Notes: a model not told the origin generated them from the letters alone. A stretch of 64,000 nt of DNA from Marinococcus halophilus (GCF_002265875.1 NZ_NPFA01000006.1:150-64149); one strand, 5' to 3'. Shown: positions 16,155-23,459, counted from the stretch's first letter. Made by a program: numbers and translations.

Positions 16155-19100
16155 GTAACCGACACCCCGCTTTCTTTCTCTGCACGCAGGCCGACGATTA
16201 ACTGACCGGCCTGCACTTCATCTCCGGGCTCCACATGTATGGAAGCCACATAACCCTCTTCCGGAGCCTGCTGCGGAAATTCCATTTTCATACTTTCTTC
16301 AATGACCAGCACGTCGCCCTTTTTCACGTACTGTCCCTCCGTCACTTCGACCTTCCATACACTTCCCGGCATGGAGCAGCGAACAGCCGTTTCATCTGTA
16401 GGCAGCTCTTCTTCAGGCGCCCCGGCATTTCCGTTGTCATCCTCTACATGCTCTGCAATGCCCTGCTCTTTCCAACGTTCACGCTCTGCCTGAAAGGCTG
16501 CCTGCTGATTTTCTTTAAACGCTGCGGCACTTTCCTGAATCGATTCCTGAAATGCCAGGTATTCGCCCAGATCGAAGGTGGTTTCTGTAATGTCTGCTTC
16601 AAACCGGCCGCGCAGGAAATCCTCCCGCAGTTCCGTCAGTTCTTCATGCGAAACCGGGTAATACTGAATCTGGTCAAAAAAGCGAAGCAGCCACGGTTTT
16701 CCAGGTTCAAAACTTTCCGTTGCCTGCAGCCGGTTCCACATCTGAATCGTCCGGCCGACGAACTGATAGCCTCCCGGCCCTTCCATGCCGTACACGCACA
16801 TATACGCTCCGCCTATGCCTACAGCGTTCTCCGGCGTCCATGTCCGTGCCGGGTTGTATTTGGTCGTGACAAGCCGGTGTCTCGGATCTGTCGGTGTGGC
16901 AAGCGGCGCCCCGAGGTACACATCGCCAAGGCCAAGCACCAGGTAATTTGCGTCGAATACTATCTGTTTTACGTCGTCAATACTTTCCAGACCATTGATT
17001 CGCCGGATAAATTCCAGATTATCCGGGCACCACGGAGCATCCGGCCGCACGTTTTGCTGGTAACGTTCGGTGGCAAGCTGCACAGACGGGTCGTTCCATG
17101 AGAGCGGCAGCTTTACAATACGGGAAGGCACCTGTATCGACTCCAGCGGCGGAAGATTCTCATCAATGCGAAGTACATGATCCGAAGCCTCCTGGACTGT
17201 CATCTGCAGCGGATCAATATGAATCTGCAGAGACCGCACCCCTGGAGTCATTTCAATAACCGGGAGCACGCCTTCTTTTTCGATCGCCTCCATGAGCACC
17301 TGAACCTGAAAACGAAGCTTTAGATCCAGTTCCATTTCGCCGTATTCCACTAGCAGATACTCATCCCCGCTCATGCGGACTGTGATAGGAAAACGGCGGC
17401 CCTGTCGTTCATTGACGAGTAACGGGTAATCCGGATCCAGCACGTCATTTTCCTTTGGCAGCGTAATGGCTTCTGTTTCCCGTCCCGCTCTTACACTTTC
17501 GATCAGCCGCTCCTGCGTTTTTCGAAGATCATTAGCTTGCTCAATCGTCAGCAGCTGAAAATGCACCTTGTCCCCGGGCTGCAGCTGGCCGATTTTCCAA
17601 AACTCTGCAGAAGCAGTTGTCACCGGGCAGACAAAACCTCCCAGGCTTGGCCCGTCCGGACCGAGCAGAATTGGCATATCGCCTGTCAAATCAAGTGTTC
17701 CAACTGCATAAGCGTTATCATGAATATTGGATGGGTGCAGGCCTGCTTCTCCCCCGTCTTCACGGGTCCAGGATGGTGCAGATCCAATCAGGCGCACCCC
17801 AGTCCGGGAGCTGTTAAAATGCACTTCCCATTCTGCTTCTGCCAGCTGCTGCAAATATTCCGGCTGCAAAAATTCCGGCGTGCAGTGCGGGCCGGGGATC
17901 ATGCCAATCGTCCACTCGCTCTTTAATTCCGGGCGCGTATCCGCAGCAAGCGACTGCTGCTTTTGGCTATCCGAACTTCCGCGGACACCGAGGATGTCTC
18001 CCGGGCGCAGAGCTCTTCCGGCATGGCCGCCAAATTCTCCAAGGGTAAACGTGGAGGAACTTCCGAGCACCTTCGGTTTATCAAATCCCCCTTCAACCAG
18101 CAGGTAGGTTCTCATGCCTTCGGTGGTTTTTCCAAACGTCAGTGTCTGGCCTTTCTTTGCTTTCACCGTTTCGTATAAGGCCACGGCTTCTCCTTCAAGA
18201 GCAGCGCCCATGTCACTGCCAGTGATACAGAACATGAGATCATCCCGGAAAATGTAGGACCCTCCCTGCAGGGTCAGCTCCAGACCGCTCGCGTCTTCCG
18301 CATTGTTCAGAATTGCATTGCCAAGCCTGAAAGCGAAAGGGTCCATCGGGCCGCAGGGCGGAACGCCGACGTCCCAGTGACCGGTTCTTCCCGGCACGTC
18401 CTGCACAGTCGTCTGGATCCCTCCGTCCAGCACCTCCAGTGCTTTTTCCGCCGGGTCAAAATCATTCAGCAGACGGGTGAAAACATGTCCTTCCCGTACA
18501 CGGGAATCCTGCAGAAGCCTACGGACGTACTGACGGTTTGTGGTGACTCCGTAAAAACGGGTTTCTCCAAGCGCCTCATACAGCTTATCAAGCGCAGTCT
18601 CCCGGCTGCCGGCGTGCACAATGATTTTGGCAAGCATCGGATCATACAGCGTCGTCGTCTCCACGCCGTTTTGAATCCAAGTCTCATTTCTTGCGTTATT
18701 CGACAGCAACACGTGGTCGATATGGCCGGCGCTCGGGCGAAAATCGCGGCCGCAGTCTTCAGCGTACACCCGGGCCTGAATGCTGTGGCCTGACGATGCC
18801 GGCACTTTCGCCGCGAGGTTCTGCCAGCAGCCGGCCGCTTCTTTTACCATCCATTCCACCAGGTCAATGCCGAGCACTTCCTCTGTTACTCCGTGCTCCA
18901 CCTGAAGCCGCGTATTTACTTCCAAAAAGTAAAATGTACATTCGTCCGGATCATATAAGAATTCGACCGTGCCGGCACTTCTGTATCCTGAGGTTTCTGC
19001 AAGACGTTCGGCTGCCTGCCACATCGCTTTTCTTGTTTCCTCCGTAATATTTGGGGCGGGCGTTTCTTCCACCACTTTTTGATTTCTCCGCTGCAGCGAG

Positions 19101-19783
19101 CAGTCCCGCTCCCCTAATGCGACAACCTCCCCGCTTTCATTGCCAAAGATCTGAACTTCAATGTGACGGGCGCTTGGAATGTATTTTTCCAGAAACATAC
19201 CGCCATCGTTAAAGTTTGCCTCTGCCAAATGCTTGACGTTTTCATACGCTTCATGAAGCGACTCTTCATTTTCACAGATCCGCATGCCGATGCCACCACC
19301 GCCGGCCGTACTTTTTAAAATGACCGGGTAGCCGATACCCGCTGCCTCTGCCATCGCTTCCTCCCGGCTATCCAACAGATCTGTGCCCGGAAGCAGAGGG
19401 ACGCCCGCTTCTTTCGCAGCAGCACGGGCCGTGTGCTTCAGTCCGAACAGCTCCATCTGCTCCGGCTCCGGGCCAATAAACGTAATGTTCTGCTTCGCAC
19501 ATTCACGCGCAAAATCAGCATTTTCACTCAAAAAGCCGTACCCCGGGTGGATGGCATCTGCTCCTTTCTCAAGCGCTGTTTCCAGGATCTTTTGTTCATT
19601 CAGATAGCTCTCCTGCGGTGCCCCTTCACCGATATTTACTGCTTCATCGGCGTATGCCACGTGCAGACTATCGCGATCCGCCTTCGTGTATACAGCCACA
19701 GACGGAATATTTAATTTTTTTAATGTTCTTTCAATTCTGACAGCAATCGCTCCACGATTTGCAATGAGTACCTTTTGAAACAT
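16151..19783 (-). CDS. biotin-dependent guanidine carboxylase (urea carboxylase family)
   Basis: A 1210-residue single-chain carboxylase. Residues 1-450 are biotin carboxylase with the ATP-grasp loop KSTAGGGGIGM near 157-167. Residues about 470-1050 are the KipI/KipA-like carboxyltransferase halves, and the C-terminus is a biotinyl domain with the acceptor lysine near 1166 in EESMKMEF. Annotation pipelines call this urea carboxylase. The guanidine-I riboswitch and the two DUF1989 genes upstream instead point to guanidine carboxylase, which makes carboxyguanidine at the cost of ATP and bicarbonate. The two activities cannot be told apart by eye; a residue-level comparison of the carboxyltransferase active site is needed. 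AAAGGAGAGAG precedes the ATG. Confidence 0.9.
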   Translation of the reverse strand: MFQKVLIANRGAIAVRIERTLKKLNIPSVAVYTKADRDSLHVAYADEAVNIGEGAPQESYLNEQKILETALEKGADAIHPGYGFLSENADFARECAKQNITFIGPEPEQMELFGLKHTARAAAKEAGVPLLPGTDLLDSREEAMAEAAGIGYPVILKSTAGGGGIGMRICENEESLHEAYENVKHLAEANFNDGGMFLEKYIPSARHIEVQIFGNESGEVVALGERDCSLQRRNQKVVEETPAPNITEETRKAMWQAAERLAETSGYRSAGTVEFLYDPDECTFYFLEVNTRLQVEHGVTEEVLGIDLVEWMVKEAAGCWQNLAAKVPASSGHSIQARVYAEDCGRDFRPSAGHIDHVLLSNNARNETWIQNGVETTTLYDPMLAKIIVHAGSRETALDKLYEALGETRFYGVTTNRQYVRRLLQDSRVREGHVFTRLLNDFDPAEKALEVLDGGIQTTVQDVPGRTGHWDVGVPPCGPMDPFAFRLGNAILNNAEDASGLELTLQGGSYIFRDDLMFCITGSDMGAALEGEAVALYETVKAKKGQTLTFGKTTEGMRTYLLVEGGFDKPKVLGSSSTFTLGEFGGHAGRALRPGDILGVRGSSDSQKQQSLAADTRPELKSEWTIGMIPGPHCTPEFLQPEYLQQLAEAEWEVHFNSSRTGVRLIGSAPSWTREDGGEAGLHPSNIHDNAYAVGTLDLTGDMPILLGPDGPSLGGFVCPVTTASAEFWKIGQLQPGDKVHFQLLTIEQANDLRKTQERLIESVRAGRETEAITLPKENDVLDPDYPLLVNERQGRRFPITVRMSGDEYLLVEYGEMELDLKLRFQVQVLMEAIEKEGVLPVIEMTPGVRSLQIHIDPLQMTVQEASDHVLRIDENLPPLESIQVPSRIVKLPLSWNDPSVQLATERYQQNVRPDAPWCPDNLEFIRRINGLESIDDVKQIVFDANYLVLGLGDVYLGAPLATPTDPRHRLVTTKYNPARTWTPENAVGIGGAYMCVYGMEGPGGYQFVGRTIQMWNRLQATESFEPGKPWLLRFFDQIQYYPVSHEELTELREDFLRGRFEADITETTFDLGEYLAFQESIQESAAAFKENQQAAFQAERERWKEQGIAEHVEDDNGNAGAPEEELPTDETAVRCSMPGSVWKVEVTEGQYVKKGDVLVIEESMKMEFPQQAPEEGYVASIHVEPGDEVQAGQLIVGLRAEKESGVSVT

Positions 19784-19806
19784 TCAGCCTCTCTCCTTTT
19801 AGTAAT

Positions 19807-20457
19807 CTATTTATCCCAGATGAGTACACGAAGTGGCGTTGGATTAAAACCGCTGCACGGATTATTCAACTGCGGGCAGTTGCTTATGAGTGCAGTCACT
19901 GCGCAATTGGCTGTCATTTCCACATAGCAGCCGGGCCCTGAAATTCCGTCATCAAAATCCAGGCCGCCCTCCGGCGTAACCGGCACATTCATGAAGAAAT
20001 TGATATTCGGCGCTATGTCGCGCTTACTGTAATCATGACCATATTTGGCCAGCTGGTACATGAAGGTGTCACGACAGTTGTGCATCGACTCCCGGTCATG
20101 GGCGTAGCGGACCGTGTTGCTTTGAGACGAGCAGGCTCCCCCAAGCGTGTCGTGCCGCCCGACCGTGTCGGCTGTGATTTCAAGTAAATCCTTTCCGGAT
20201 TCGGCTTTTAGTACTGAACCAGTCGTTAAATAAATATTGTTTTGTGCATTAATAGTGTTAATCGCACTGTAATGATCTTCCGGGTGCTGCGTATCAAAAA
20301 AGAGTGTATCAGCTGCTTCGTTTCCCTCCACGTCTTCAATCCGGAACACTTGGCCGGGCTGCAGTTCTTTGATCCAGCCTTCGCCGGCCGGAATCAGCTG
20401 TTCATATACGGCTGTGTCCGCGGTTCTTTCACTTTGTACCTTTGCTAGCATATTCAT
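19807..20457 (-). CDS. carboxyguanidine deiminase subunit (DUF1989, UAAP2-type)
   Basis: A 216-residue DUF1989 protein, long named urea amidolyase associated protein. Key segments are [11 protein letters not shown] near 50, the NNIYLTTGS strand, [11 protein letters not shown] with conserved His, Asp and Cys, and MHNCRDTF. Published work reassigned these paired proteins as the two subunits of carboxyguanidine deiminase (CgdAB), which turn carboxyguanidine into allophanate plus ammonia. Which subunit letter applies is not claimed. It sits 23 bases upstream of the carboxylase and 13 bases after its partner, with a GGGGAG ribosome site. Confidence 0.88.
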   Translation of the reverse strand: MNMLAKVQSERTADTAVYEQLIPAGEGWIKELQPGQVFRIEDVEGNEAADTLFFDTQHPEDHYSAINTINAQNNIYLTTGSVLKAESGKDLLEITADTVGRHDTLGGACSSQSNTVRYAHDRESMHNCRDTFMYQLAKYGHDYSKRDIAPNINFFMNVPVTPEGGLDFDDGISGPGCYVEMTANCAVTALISNCPQLNNPCSGFNPTPLRVLIWDK

Positions 20458-20470
20458 GTTAAACTCCCCT

Positions 20471-21178
20471 TCATACTAGTAATGAATGATATTCCCATGT
20501 ATTTTCGAACGCCCGTCTGTTTTCCGGATGATAGTTAACGCAATAGTCCTGCCCGTCTGCTTCCTTCACGTCATATACTTCCATTTTCACCGGTACTGAC
20601 GGAAAGTCTGTTGCCGGATCCTGAGGGTTTGGCGTATTTGAGATGATCATTAAGCTGTTCATTTCCAGACGGATCACTATCGTGTCCCCCGCTTTGGCAT
20701 GCTCCGGATCAAAATGCATACTGCCGGCTTCGTCGGCATAGATCTTTGAAAATAAATTGATGTTTGGCACCAGGTCTCTTTTTGTTAAGCCGTGACGCAT
20801 CAGCTCCTTGACGAAGTTTTCTTCACCGCTCCGGTAATAATCGTTCAACAGCTTTTGAAACGTGGTTTCACCGTACCGGCTGTCGGTCCCTGCTCTTGTT
20901 GAATAACCGCCGATAGGATCATGCCATCCGGAGCTGTCTTCAATAATGCTTGCCATGGCACGGCCGTTATCAGTCATCAGAATGTTTCCTTTCGTAAATT
21001 TCGATGTGTGCTGCGCTTTTAACGAATCGGGCATATTGTAACGGTCTGTTGTATTTTTGGCGTTATACAGCAGAAGTGAAATGTTAGCCCCGTCTTCAAG
21101 TGCGGTAAACCGGACTGCTTTTCCCTTTGCCAACACATTCGACCATTTGCTTCCTGCTTCAATTATTTTTTCCATCAT
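20471..21178 (-). CDS. carboxyguanidine deiminase subunit (DUF1989, UAAP1-type)
   Basis: A 235-residue DUF1989 paralogue of the next gene. It has [19 protein letters not shown] around 34-52, then [15 protein letters not shown] and SGWHDPIGG, the counterparts of the metal-binding region in its partner. With that partner it should form the heteromeric carboxyguanidine deiminase. It is the first gene of the operon. The start is ATG 21178 (or the adjacent ATG 21175) behind AAGGGAGG; a longer frame reading upstream would run through the riboswitch and is not real. Confidence 0.86.
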   Translation of the reverse strand: MMEKIIEAGSKWSNVLAKGKAVRFTALEDGANISLLLYNAKNTTDRYNMPDSLKAQHTSKFTKGNILMTDNGRAMASIIEDSSGWHDPIGGYSTRAGTDSRYGETTFQKLLNDYYRSGEENFVKELMRHGLTKRDLVPNINLFSKIYADEAGSMHFDPEHAKAGDTIVIRLEMNSLMIISNTPNPQDPATDFPSVPVKMEVYDVKEADGQDYCVNYHPENRRAFENTWEYHSLLV

Positions 21179-21211
21179 GGAGCCTCCCTTAGTAATATAA
21201 GCACCTAAAAT

Positions 21212-21253
21212 AAATAAAAAGCCCGGAAGAGTTTTCACTCTCCCGGGCTTTTG
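21212..21253 (-). terminator. riboswitch expression-platform terminator
   Basis: On the minus strand GCCCGGGAGAGT pairs with ACTCTTCCGGGC (one G-U pair) around GAAA, followed by TTTTTATTT. The 5' arm is also the 3' end of the aptamer, so guanidine binding would prevent this hairpin and allow transcription. Confidence 0.9.
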
Positions 21254-21345
21254 TCCCTCCGTGTATACAGGCAGCAATGCCTGTACCGCTTTCTCTCGGA
21301 CCTGCCCTTCTTTTTCAAGAAGCGGAACCCTAGAAAGCATTAGCG
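21238..21345 (-). promoter_or_regulatory. guanidine-I (ykkC) riboswitch
   Basis: The minus-strand leader contains the three conserved ykkC blocks in order and spacing: CTAGGGTTCCG (21323-21333), GGTCCGAGAG, and ACGGAGGGACAAAAGCCCGG. The closing helix is visible as GCTTTCT (21332-21338) pairing with AGAAAGC (21288-21294), and a variable hairpin ACAGGCA / TGCCTGT lies between. The class binds free guanidinium. Its aptamer end overlaps the terminator at 21212-21253, the standard ON-switch arrangement. It controls the five-gene operon downstream. Confidence 0.93.
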
Positions 21346-21380
21346 TTTCCAGCTGGCGGAAACCTATATACTGTTTTTGC

Positions 21381-21404
21381 TGTTGATTTGTAGTCTAATC
21401 AACA
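21381..21404. promoter_or_regulatory. palindrome upstream of the guanidine operon, possible operator
   Basis: Perfect 8-base arms TGTTGATT and AATCAACA are separated by 8 bases. It lies about 45 bases upstream of the aptamer, where the promoter should be. A transcription factor site is inferred; the factor is unknown. Confidence 0.45.
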
Positions 21405-21575
21405 TTCCAGCAGAAAACAATCTTCACGTAAGCTTATCTAACATATTAATTTTCAGATTTATTTTTAATTGCATCTTTCACCTGTGAATTATGACTTATC
21501 TTTTTTCATTTTTGTTTACTTTATCTTTGAAAAAGGAAACCCTTTACTATTACTCAATCTAAAGGAGAGATACTA

Positions 21576-21893
21576 ATGGCGGAAGATCCAAAAAAAGCAG
21601 AACAGTACGTCGATAAGCTGGACCAGGAAGACAAAGACCAGATCATGCAGAACTTTAATACATTTAAAAATTATCTGGGCGACCAGGTGAAAAAAGGCGA
21701 AAGCATTGGTCTCGGAGAAAAAGGACTGGCGAAAGCAACCAAGCGTGTGGCCGAACACCTTTCCAAGCATGAAGAGCCTCGCAACCGGGAAGAAAAAGTA
21801 TTAAACGAGCTTTGGCAGAATGCCGAAAAAGATGAAAAAGACGCTATTGCCAAAGCGCTTGTCCGCATGGTCGATCAAACGAACAAAGACTAA
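21576..21893 (+). CDS. DUF3243-type small protein (YmfJ-like)
   Basis: A 105-residue soluble, charged helical protein. The central part, FKNYLGDQVKKGESIGLGEK followed by EEPRNREEKVLNELW and a C-terminal ALVRMV, matches the layout of DUF3243 proteins such as B. subtilis YmfJ, with about 20 extra N-terminal residues. No function is known for the family. AAAGGAGAGATACTA is a strong ribosome site. It is divergent from the guanidine operon and ends at a strong terminator. Confidence 0.7.
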   Translation: MAEDPKKAEQYVDKLDQEDKDQIMQNFNTFKNYLGDQVKKGESIGLGEKGLAKATKRVAEHLSKHEEPRNREEKVLNELWQNAEKDEKDAIAKALVRMVDQTNKD

Positions 21894-21905
21894 AAAGAAG
21901 CACAA

Positions 21906-21946
21906 AAAATCCCGCTTTTTCAGCGGGTGCTGAAAAGCGGGATTTT
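21906..21946. terminator. bidirectional intrinsic terminator
   Basis: AAAATCCCGCTTTTTCAGC pairs with GCTGAAAAGCGGGATTTT with one bulged T; T tracts on both strands serve the DUF3243 gene and the convergent small gene ending at 21960. Confidence 0.85.
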
Positions 21947-21959
21947 CATTTAATCATTG

Positions 21960-22106
21960 TCATCCGCCCTGTATGGCGTTATAAATAAAGTAAGCAATCA
22001 CAAGTACTATGGCCACCGGCAGGATAAACTTAAAGAAACAGCCGGCCATACGAATAACCAGGAAAACGAATACGATGAGCAGCAGAATACCTATAATAAA
22101 TTCCAT
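21960..22106 (-). CDS. 48-residue hydrophobic membrane peptide
   Basis: A 48-residue, almost wholly hydrophobic protein: an N-terminal helix (about 3-19), a short RMAG break with one Cys, and a second helix (about 25-43), ending IQGG. AAGGGAGG lies nine bases before the ATG, which strongly supports translation. I do not recognise the family. It has its own short unit, convergent with the DUF3243 gene, whose terminator it shares. It is too short for most gene callers. Confidence 0.65.
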   Translation of the reverse strand: MEFIIGILLLIVFVFLVIRMAGCFFKFILPVAIVLVIAYFIYNAIQGG

Positions 22107-22254
22107 GAATGCAGCCTCCCTTCCAACCACAGCTATCTATCAAACATTATTAAATAATTTCTGCTTTAATACTGCTAACATATATCTTTCCACCGCTCCT
22201 GTTTCGTAAACGTTTCTCCGTATTATTTCGATATTATTACATATTCGTACAAGC

Positions 22255-22280
22255 AAAAAGCCCTCCTGTAAGGGCTTTTT
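22255..22280 (-). terminator. intrinsic terminator of doxX
   Basis: AAAAGCCCT / AGGGCTTTT hairpin with T tracts on both strands, just after the doxX stop codon. Confidence 0.8.
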
Positions 22281-22288
22281 ATTTACTA

Positions 22289-22804
22289 CTATGCGGCTTT
22301 GGGCGTTTCATGCGCTTTTGGTTTACGGCCGATTTTTTCTGTTACAGCTGGAACGAAGCGATCAAGTCCGATTTTACCGGCGTTGCCTTTTCCAACCAGG
22401 ATGAGAATTGCAAGAATAAGCATGATCGGATTAGTCGACACTGTACCTGCCAGCAGAAATGCCATGTTCATCGTTCCTCCGAAAAAGGCGGCAGTGGTGG
22501 TAAACAAGCCAACAATTAAGCCGGCACCTACCAGTACTTCCCCCCACATGACGAGAAAACCAAACAGTCCGGCATTTGGAATAGCGACGTTTTCCAGGAA
22601 AGCAGTGTACCAGGGATAAGCTGCTGCCGTTTCCCCGCCCTGCATAACCGGTTCAGCGACAGCTCCCTGCAGAAACCCGCCGGGGTTGAAGCCTTCTGTA
22701 ATTTTTCCCAGTCCTGAGGTGAGCCATGCCCAACCTAAGTACATACGAGCCAGCAGAAACACTACCGCCGCAATCGTCGACTCCTTCAAGAAACGAATAA
22801 TCAT
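22289..22804 (-). CDS. DoxX family membrane protein
   Basis: A 171-residue protein with four predicted transmembrane helices. It shows the DoxX pattern: LARMYLGWAWLTSGLGKI in the first helix, FLVMWGEVLVGAGLIVGL in the third, and MNMAFLLAGTVSTNP. DoxX proteins are linked to the DoxD quinol oxidase subunit and to thiol and quinone stress systems; a precise activity is not established. GGAGGGGTCAAA precedes the ATG. Its promoter is bracketed by two Rex-like operators, so expression probably rises when the NADH/NAD+ ratio is high. It is monocistronic. Confidence 0.85.
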   Translation of the reverse strand: MIIRFLKESTIAAVVFLLARMYLGWAWLTSGLGKITEGFNPGGFLQGAVAEPVMQGGETAAAYPWYTAFLENVAIPNAGLFGFLVMWGEVLVGAGLIVGLFTTTAAFFGGTMNMAFLLAGTVSTNPIMLILAILILVGKGNAGKIGLDRFVPAVTEKIGRKPKAHETPKAA

Positions 22805-22819
22805 TTTGACCCCTCCTTT

Positions 22820-22837
22820 TTGTGAATCTATTCACAT
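22820..22837. promoter_or_regulatory. Rex-type operator 1 (downstream of the doxX start point)
   Basis: TTGTGAATCTATTCACAT matches the Bacillus Rex consensus TTGTGAANNNNTTCACAA at every fixed position but the last. It lies between the predicted transcription start and the ribosome site of doxX. Confidence 0.7.
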
Positions 22838-22850
22838 ATTTCTTATCTTT

Positions 22851-22878
22851 AGTATACCGCATTTTAAATTATTGTGAA
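22851..22878 (-). promoter_or_regulatory. doxX promoter
   Basis: On the minus strand a -35 element TTCACA (22873-22878) and a -10 element TATACT (22851-22856) are 16 bases apart. The -35 element is part of Rex-type operator 2, so repressor binding would block RNA polymerase. Confidence 0.65.
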
Positions 22879-22889
22879 TATTTTCACAT
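22872..22889. promoter_or_regulatory. Rex-type operator 2 (over the doxX -35 element)
   Basis: TTGTGAATATTTTCACAT also matches the Rex consensus at all but the last fixed position. Its centre is 52 bases from that of operator 1, about five helical turns, which would allow cooperative binding on one DNA face. Confidence 0.7.
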
Positions 22890-23028
22890 GAATGGACACA
22901 AAGTATTCATAAACGTTAAAGAGAAGTCTTCAAAAATAAAAAAGAAAATAAATTTCAAACGTTCGCTTGTGGCGTCTTCCACTATTCAAAAGCATAATAT
23001 ACTATGATTTCTTTTAGGGCTTAGGCTT

Positions 23029-23037
23029 TGGTATAAT
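23029..23037 (+). promoter_or_regulatory. extended -10 promoter of the toxin mRNA (RNA I)
   Basis: TGGTATAAT is a perfect -10 element with the extended TGn motif; the -35 region is weak. Transcription would begin near 23044, immediately at the 5' pairing element of the toxin message. Confidence 0.65.
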
Positions 23038-23044
23038 AGGATTT

Positions 23045-23089
23045 ATCGCCTGTTCACCTTCTGGCGAAATGTGTCAGAAGGGAGGTGAA
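23045..23089 (+). promoter_or_regulatory. toxin mRNA 5' UTR: fold-back element and ribosome-site-masking hairpin
   Basis: ATCGCCTGTTC (23045-23055) is exactly complementary to GAACAGGCGAT at the end of the toxin frame (23200-23210), a 5'-3' closure like those in type I toxin messages. In addition TTCACC (23053-23058) pairs with GGTGAA (23084-23089) and TTCTG with CAGAA, enclosing the GGGAGGTG ribosome site in a hairpin. The two pairings share bases 23053-23055 and could compete. Confidence 0.65.
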
Positions 23090-23111
23090 AAAATAGTAGC
23101 AGAACTTTTAT
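23084..23111 (+). repeat. direct repeat DRa of the toxin-antitoxin locus
   Basis: GGTGAAAAAATAGTAGCAG followed by AACTTTTAT covers the toxin ribosome site and first codons. A near copy occurs at 23262-23288. Because the antitoxin is transcribed from the other strand across the copy, it can pair with this region. Confidence 0.75.
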
Positions 23112-23212
23112 TAACGCACTTTCTTTTTCCTTTCGCATCTACCGTGTTAGGAATCGTATTTGCTGATATGTTGCTAAAGCTAATACGTAAGAAATGCAGG
23201 AACAGGCGATGA
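23093..23212 (+). CDS. Fst-like type I toxin peptide, non-canonical ATA start
   Basis: A 39-codon frame encoding a hydrophobic helix (about 4-30) with a central Pro (THFLFPF), followed by a strongly basic tail (LIRKKCRNRR). This is the Fst/Ldr form: a small membrane peptide with a conserved proline and charged C-terminus. The GGAGGTG ribosome site is ideally placed for a codon at 23093, but that codon is ATA; no ATG, GTG or TTG fits the full frame. Either AUA is used inefficiently or an ATG-to-ATA change has silenced the toxin. An in-frame GTG at 23141 would leave only 23 residues without a ribosome site. The surrounding RNA elements are intact. Confidence 0.6.
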   Translation: MVAELLLTHFLFPFASTVLGIVFADMLLKLIRKKCRNRR

Positions 23213-23222
23213 AAGCAACAAA

Positions 23223-23260
23223 AAGAGCCTGGATGTCACCAGCATCCAGGCTCTTCCTTT
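23223..23260. terminator. shared bidirectional terminator of toxin and antitoxin RNAs
   Basis: Perfect 13-base-pair stem (AAGAGCCTGGATG / CATCCAGGCTCTT) with a 7-base loop TCACCAG. The U-tract is better on the minus strand (CTCTTTTTG); on the plus strand it reads CTTCCTTTT. Convergent transcripts sharing one terminator is the par hallmark. Confidence 0.85.
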
Positions 23261-23261
23261 T

Positions 23262-23288
23262 GGTGAAAAAATGATAGAGAACTTTTAT
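23262..23288 (+). repeat. direct repeat DRb of the toxin-antitoxin locus
   Basis: GGTGAAAAAATGATAGAG followed by AACTTTTAT repeats DRa with small internal shifts. It lies at the 5' end of the predicted antisense RNA. Interestingly it contains the ATG-like register that DRa lacks. Confidence 0.75.
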
Positions 23289-23294
23289 ATGCTT

Positions 23295-23323
23295 ATCTTA
23301 TCATGGCATATACCTCATGTAAA
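23295..23323 (-). promoter_or_regulatory. promoter of the antisense antitoxin RNA
   Basis: On the minus strand TTTACA (23318-23323) and TAAGAT (23295-23300) are 17 bases apart, with a TGA extended -10 motif. This is a better promoter than that of the toxin mRNA, as expected for an antitoxin in excess. Confidence 0.6.
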
Positions 23324-23459
23324 CGTTATATGCACTAAGGGCGAAAGACTTTGAAATAAGTAATAAGCAGTCAGGATAGTCTAAAGTTCTTTCAATCTTT
23401 TACTGATTTCAGTGAAGTATATCAAACCGTTATCAGAGACCTTCCTCTTAGGCTTTTAT

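Larger units (their letters stand above)
23221..23289 (-). ncRNA. candidate antisense antitoxin RNA (RNA II type)
   Basis: A transcript starting near 23289 from the promoter at 23295-23323 would read leftward through DRb and end at the shared hairpin, about 70 nucleotides. That matches the 66-nucleotide RNA II of the pAD1 par locus. Its 5' portion is the complement of DRb and can therefore bind DRa over the toxin ribosome site, and its terminator loop is complementary to the toxin message's own terminator loop. Confidence 0.6.

Noticed and set aside
16235-19714. Plus-strand open frames opposite the carboxylase, up to 288 codons
   Set aside because: Their composition reflects the codon pattern of the carboxylase on the other strand; no domain is recognisable.
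21179-21340. Longer open frame extending the first DUF1989 gene upstream
   Set aside because: It runs through the guanidine-I riboswitch and its terminator; the ribosome site AAGGGAGG supports the start at 21178.
22820-22889. Crp/Fnr boxes (TGTGA-N6-TCACA)
   Set aside because: Both sites fit this looser pattern, but the longer Rex consensus is matched at 13 of 14 fixed positions in each, so Rex is the better reading. Fnr is kept only as an alternative.
22822-23007. Plus-strand frame of about 60 codons left of the toxin locus
   Set aside because: It crosses both Rex operators and the doxX promoter and has no ribosome site.
23271-23354. Short frame starting at the ATG inside the second direct repeat
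   Set aside because: Its ATG is part of the antitoxin repeat, it is overlapped by the antisense promoter and the peptide has no toxin-like features.
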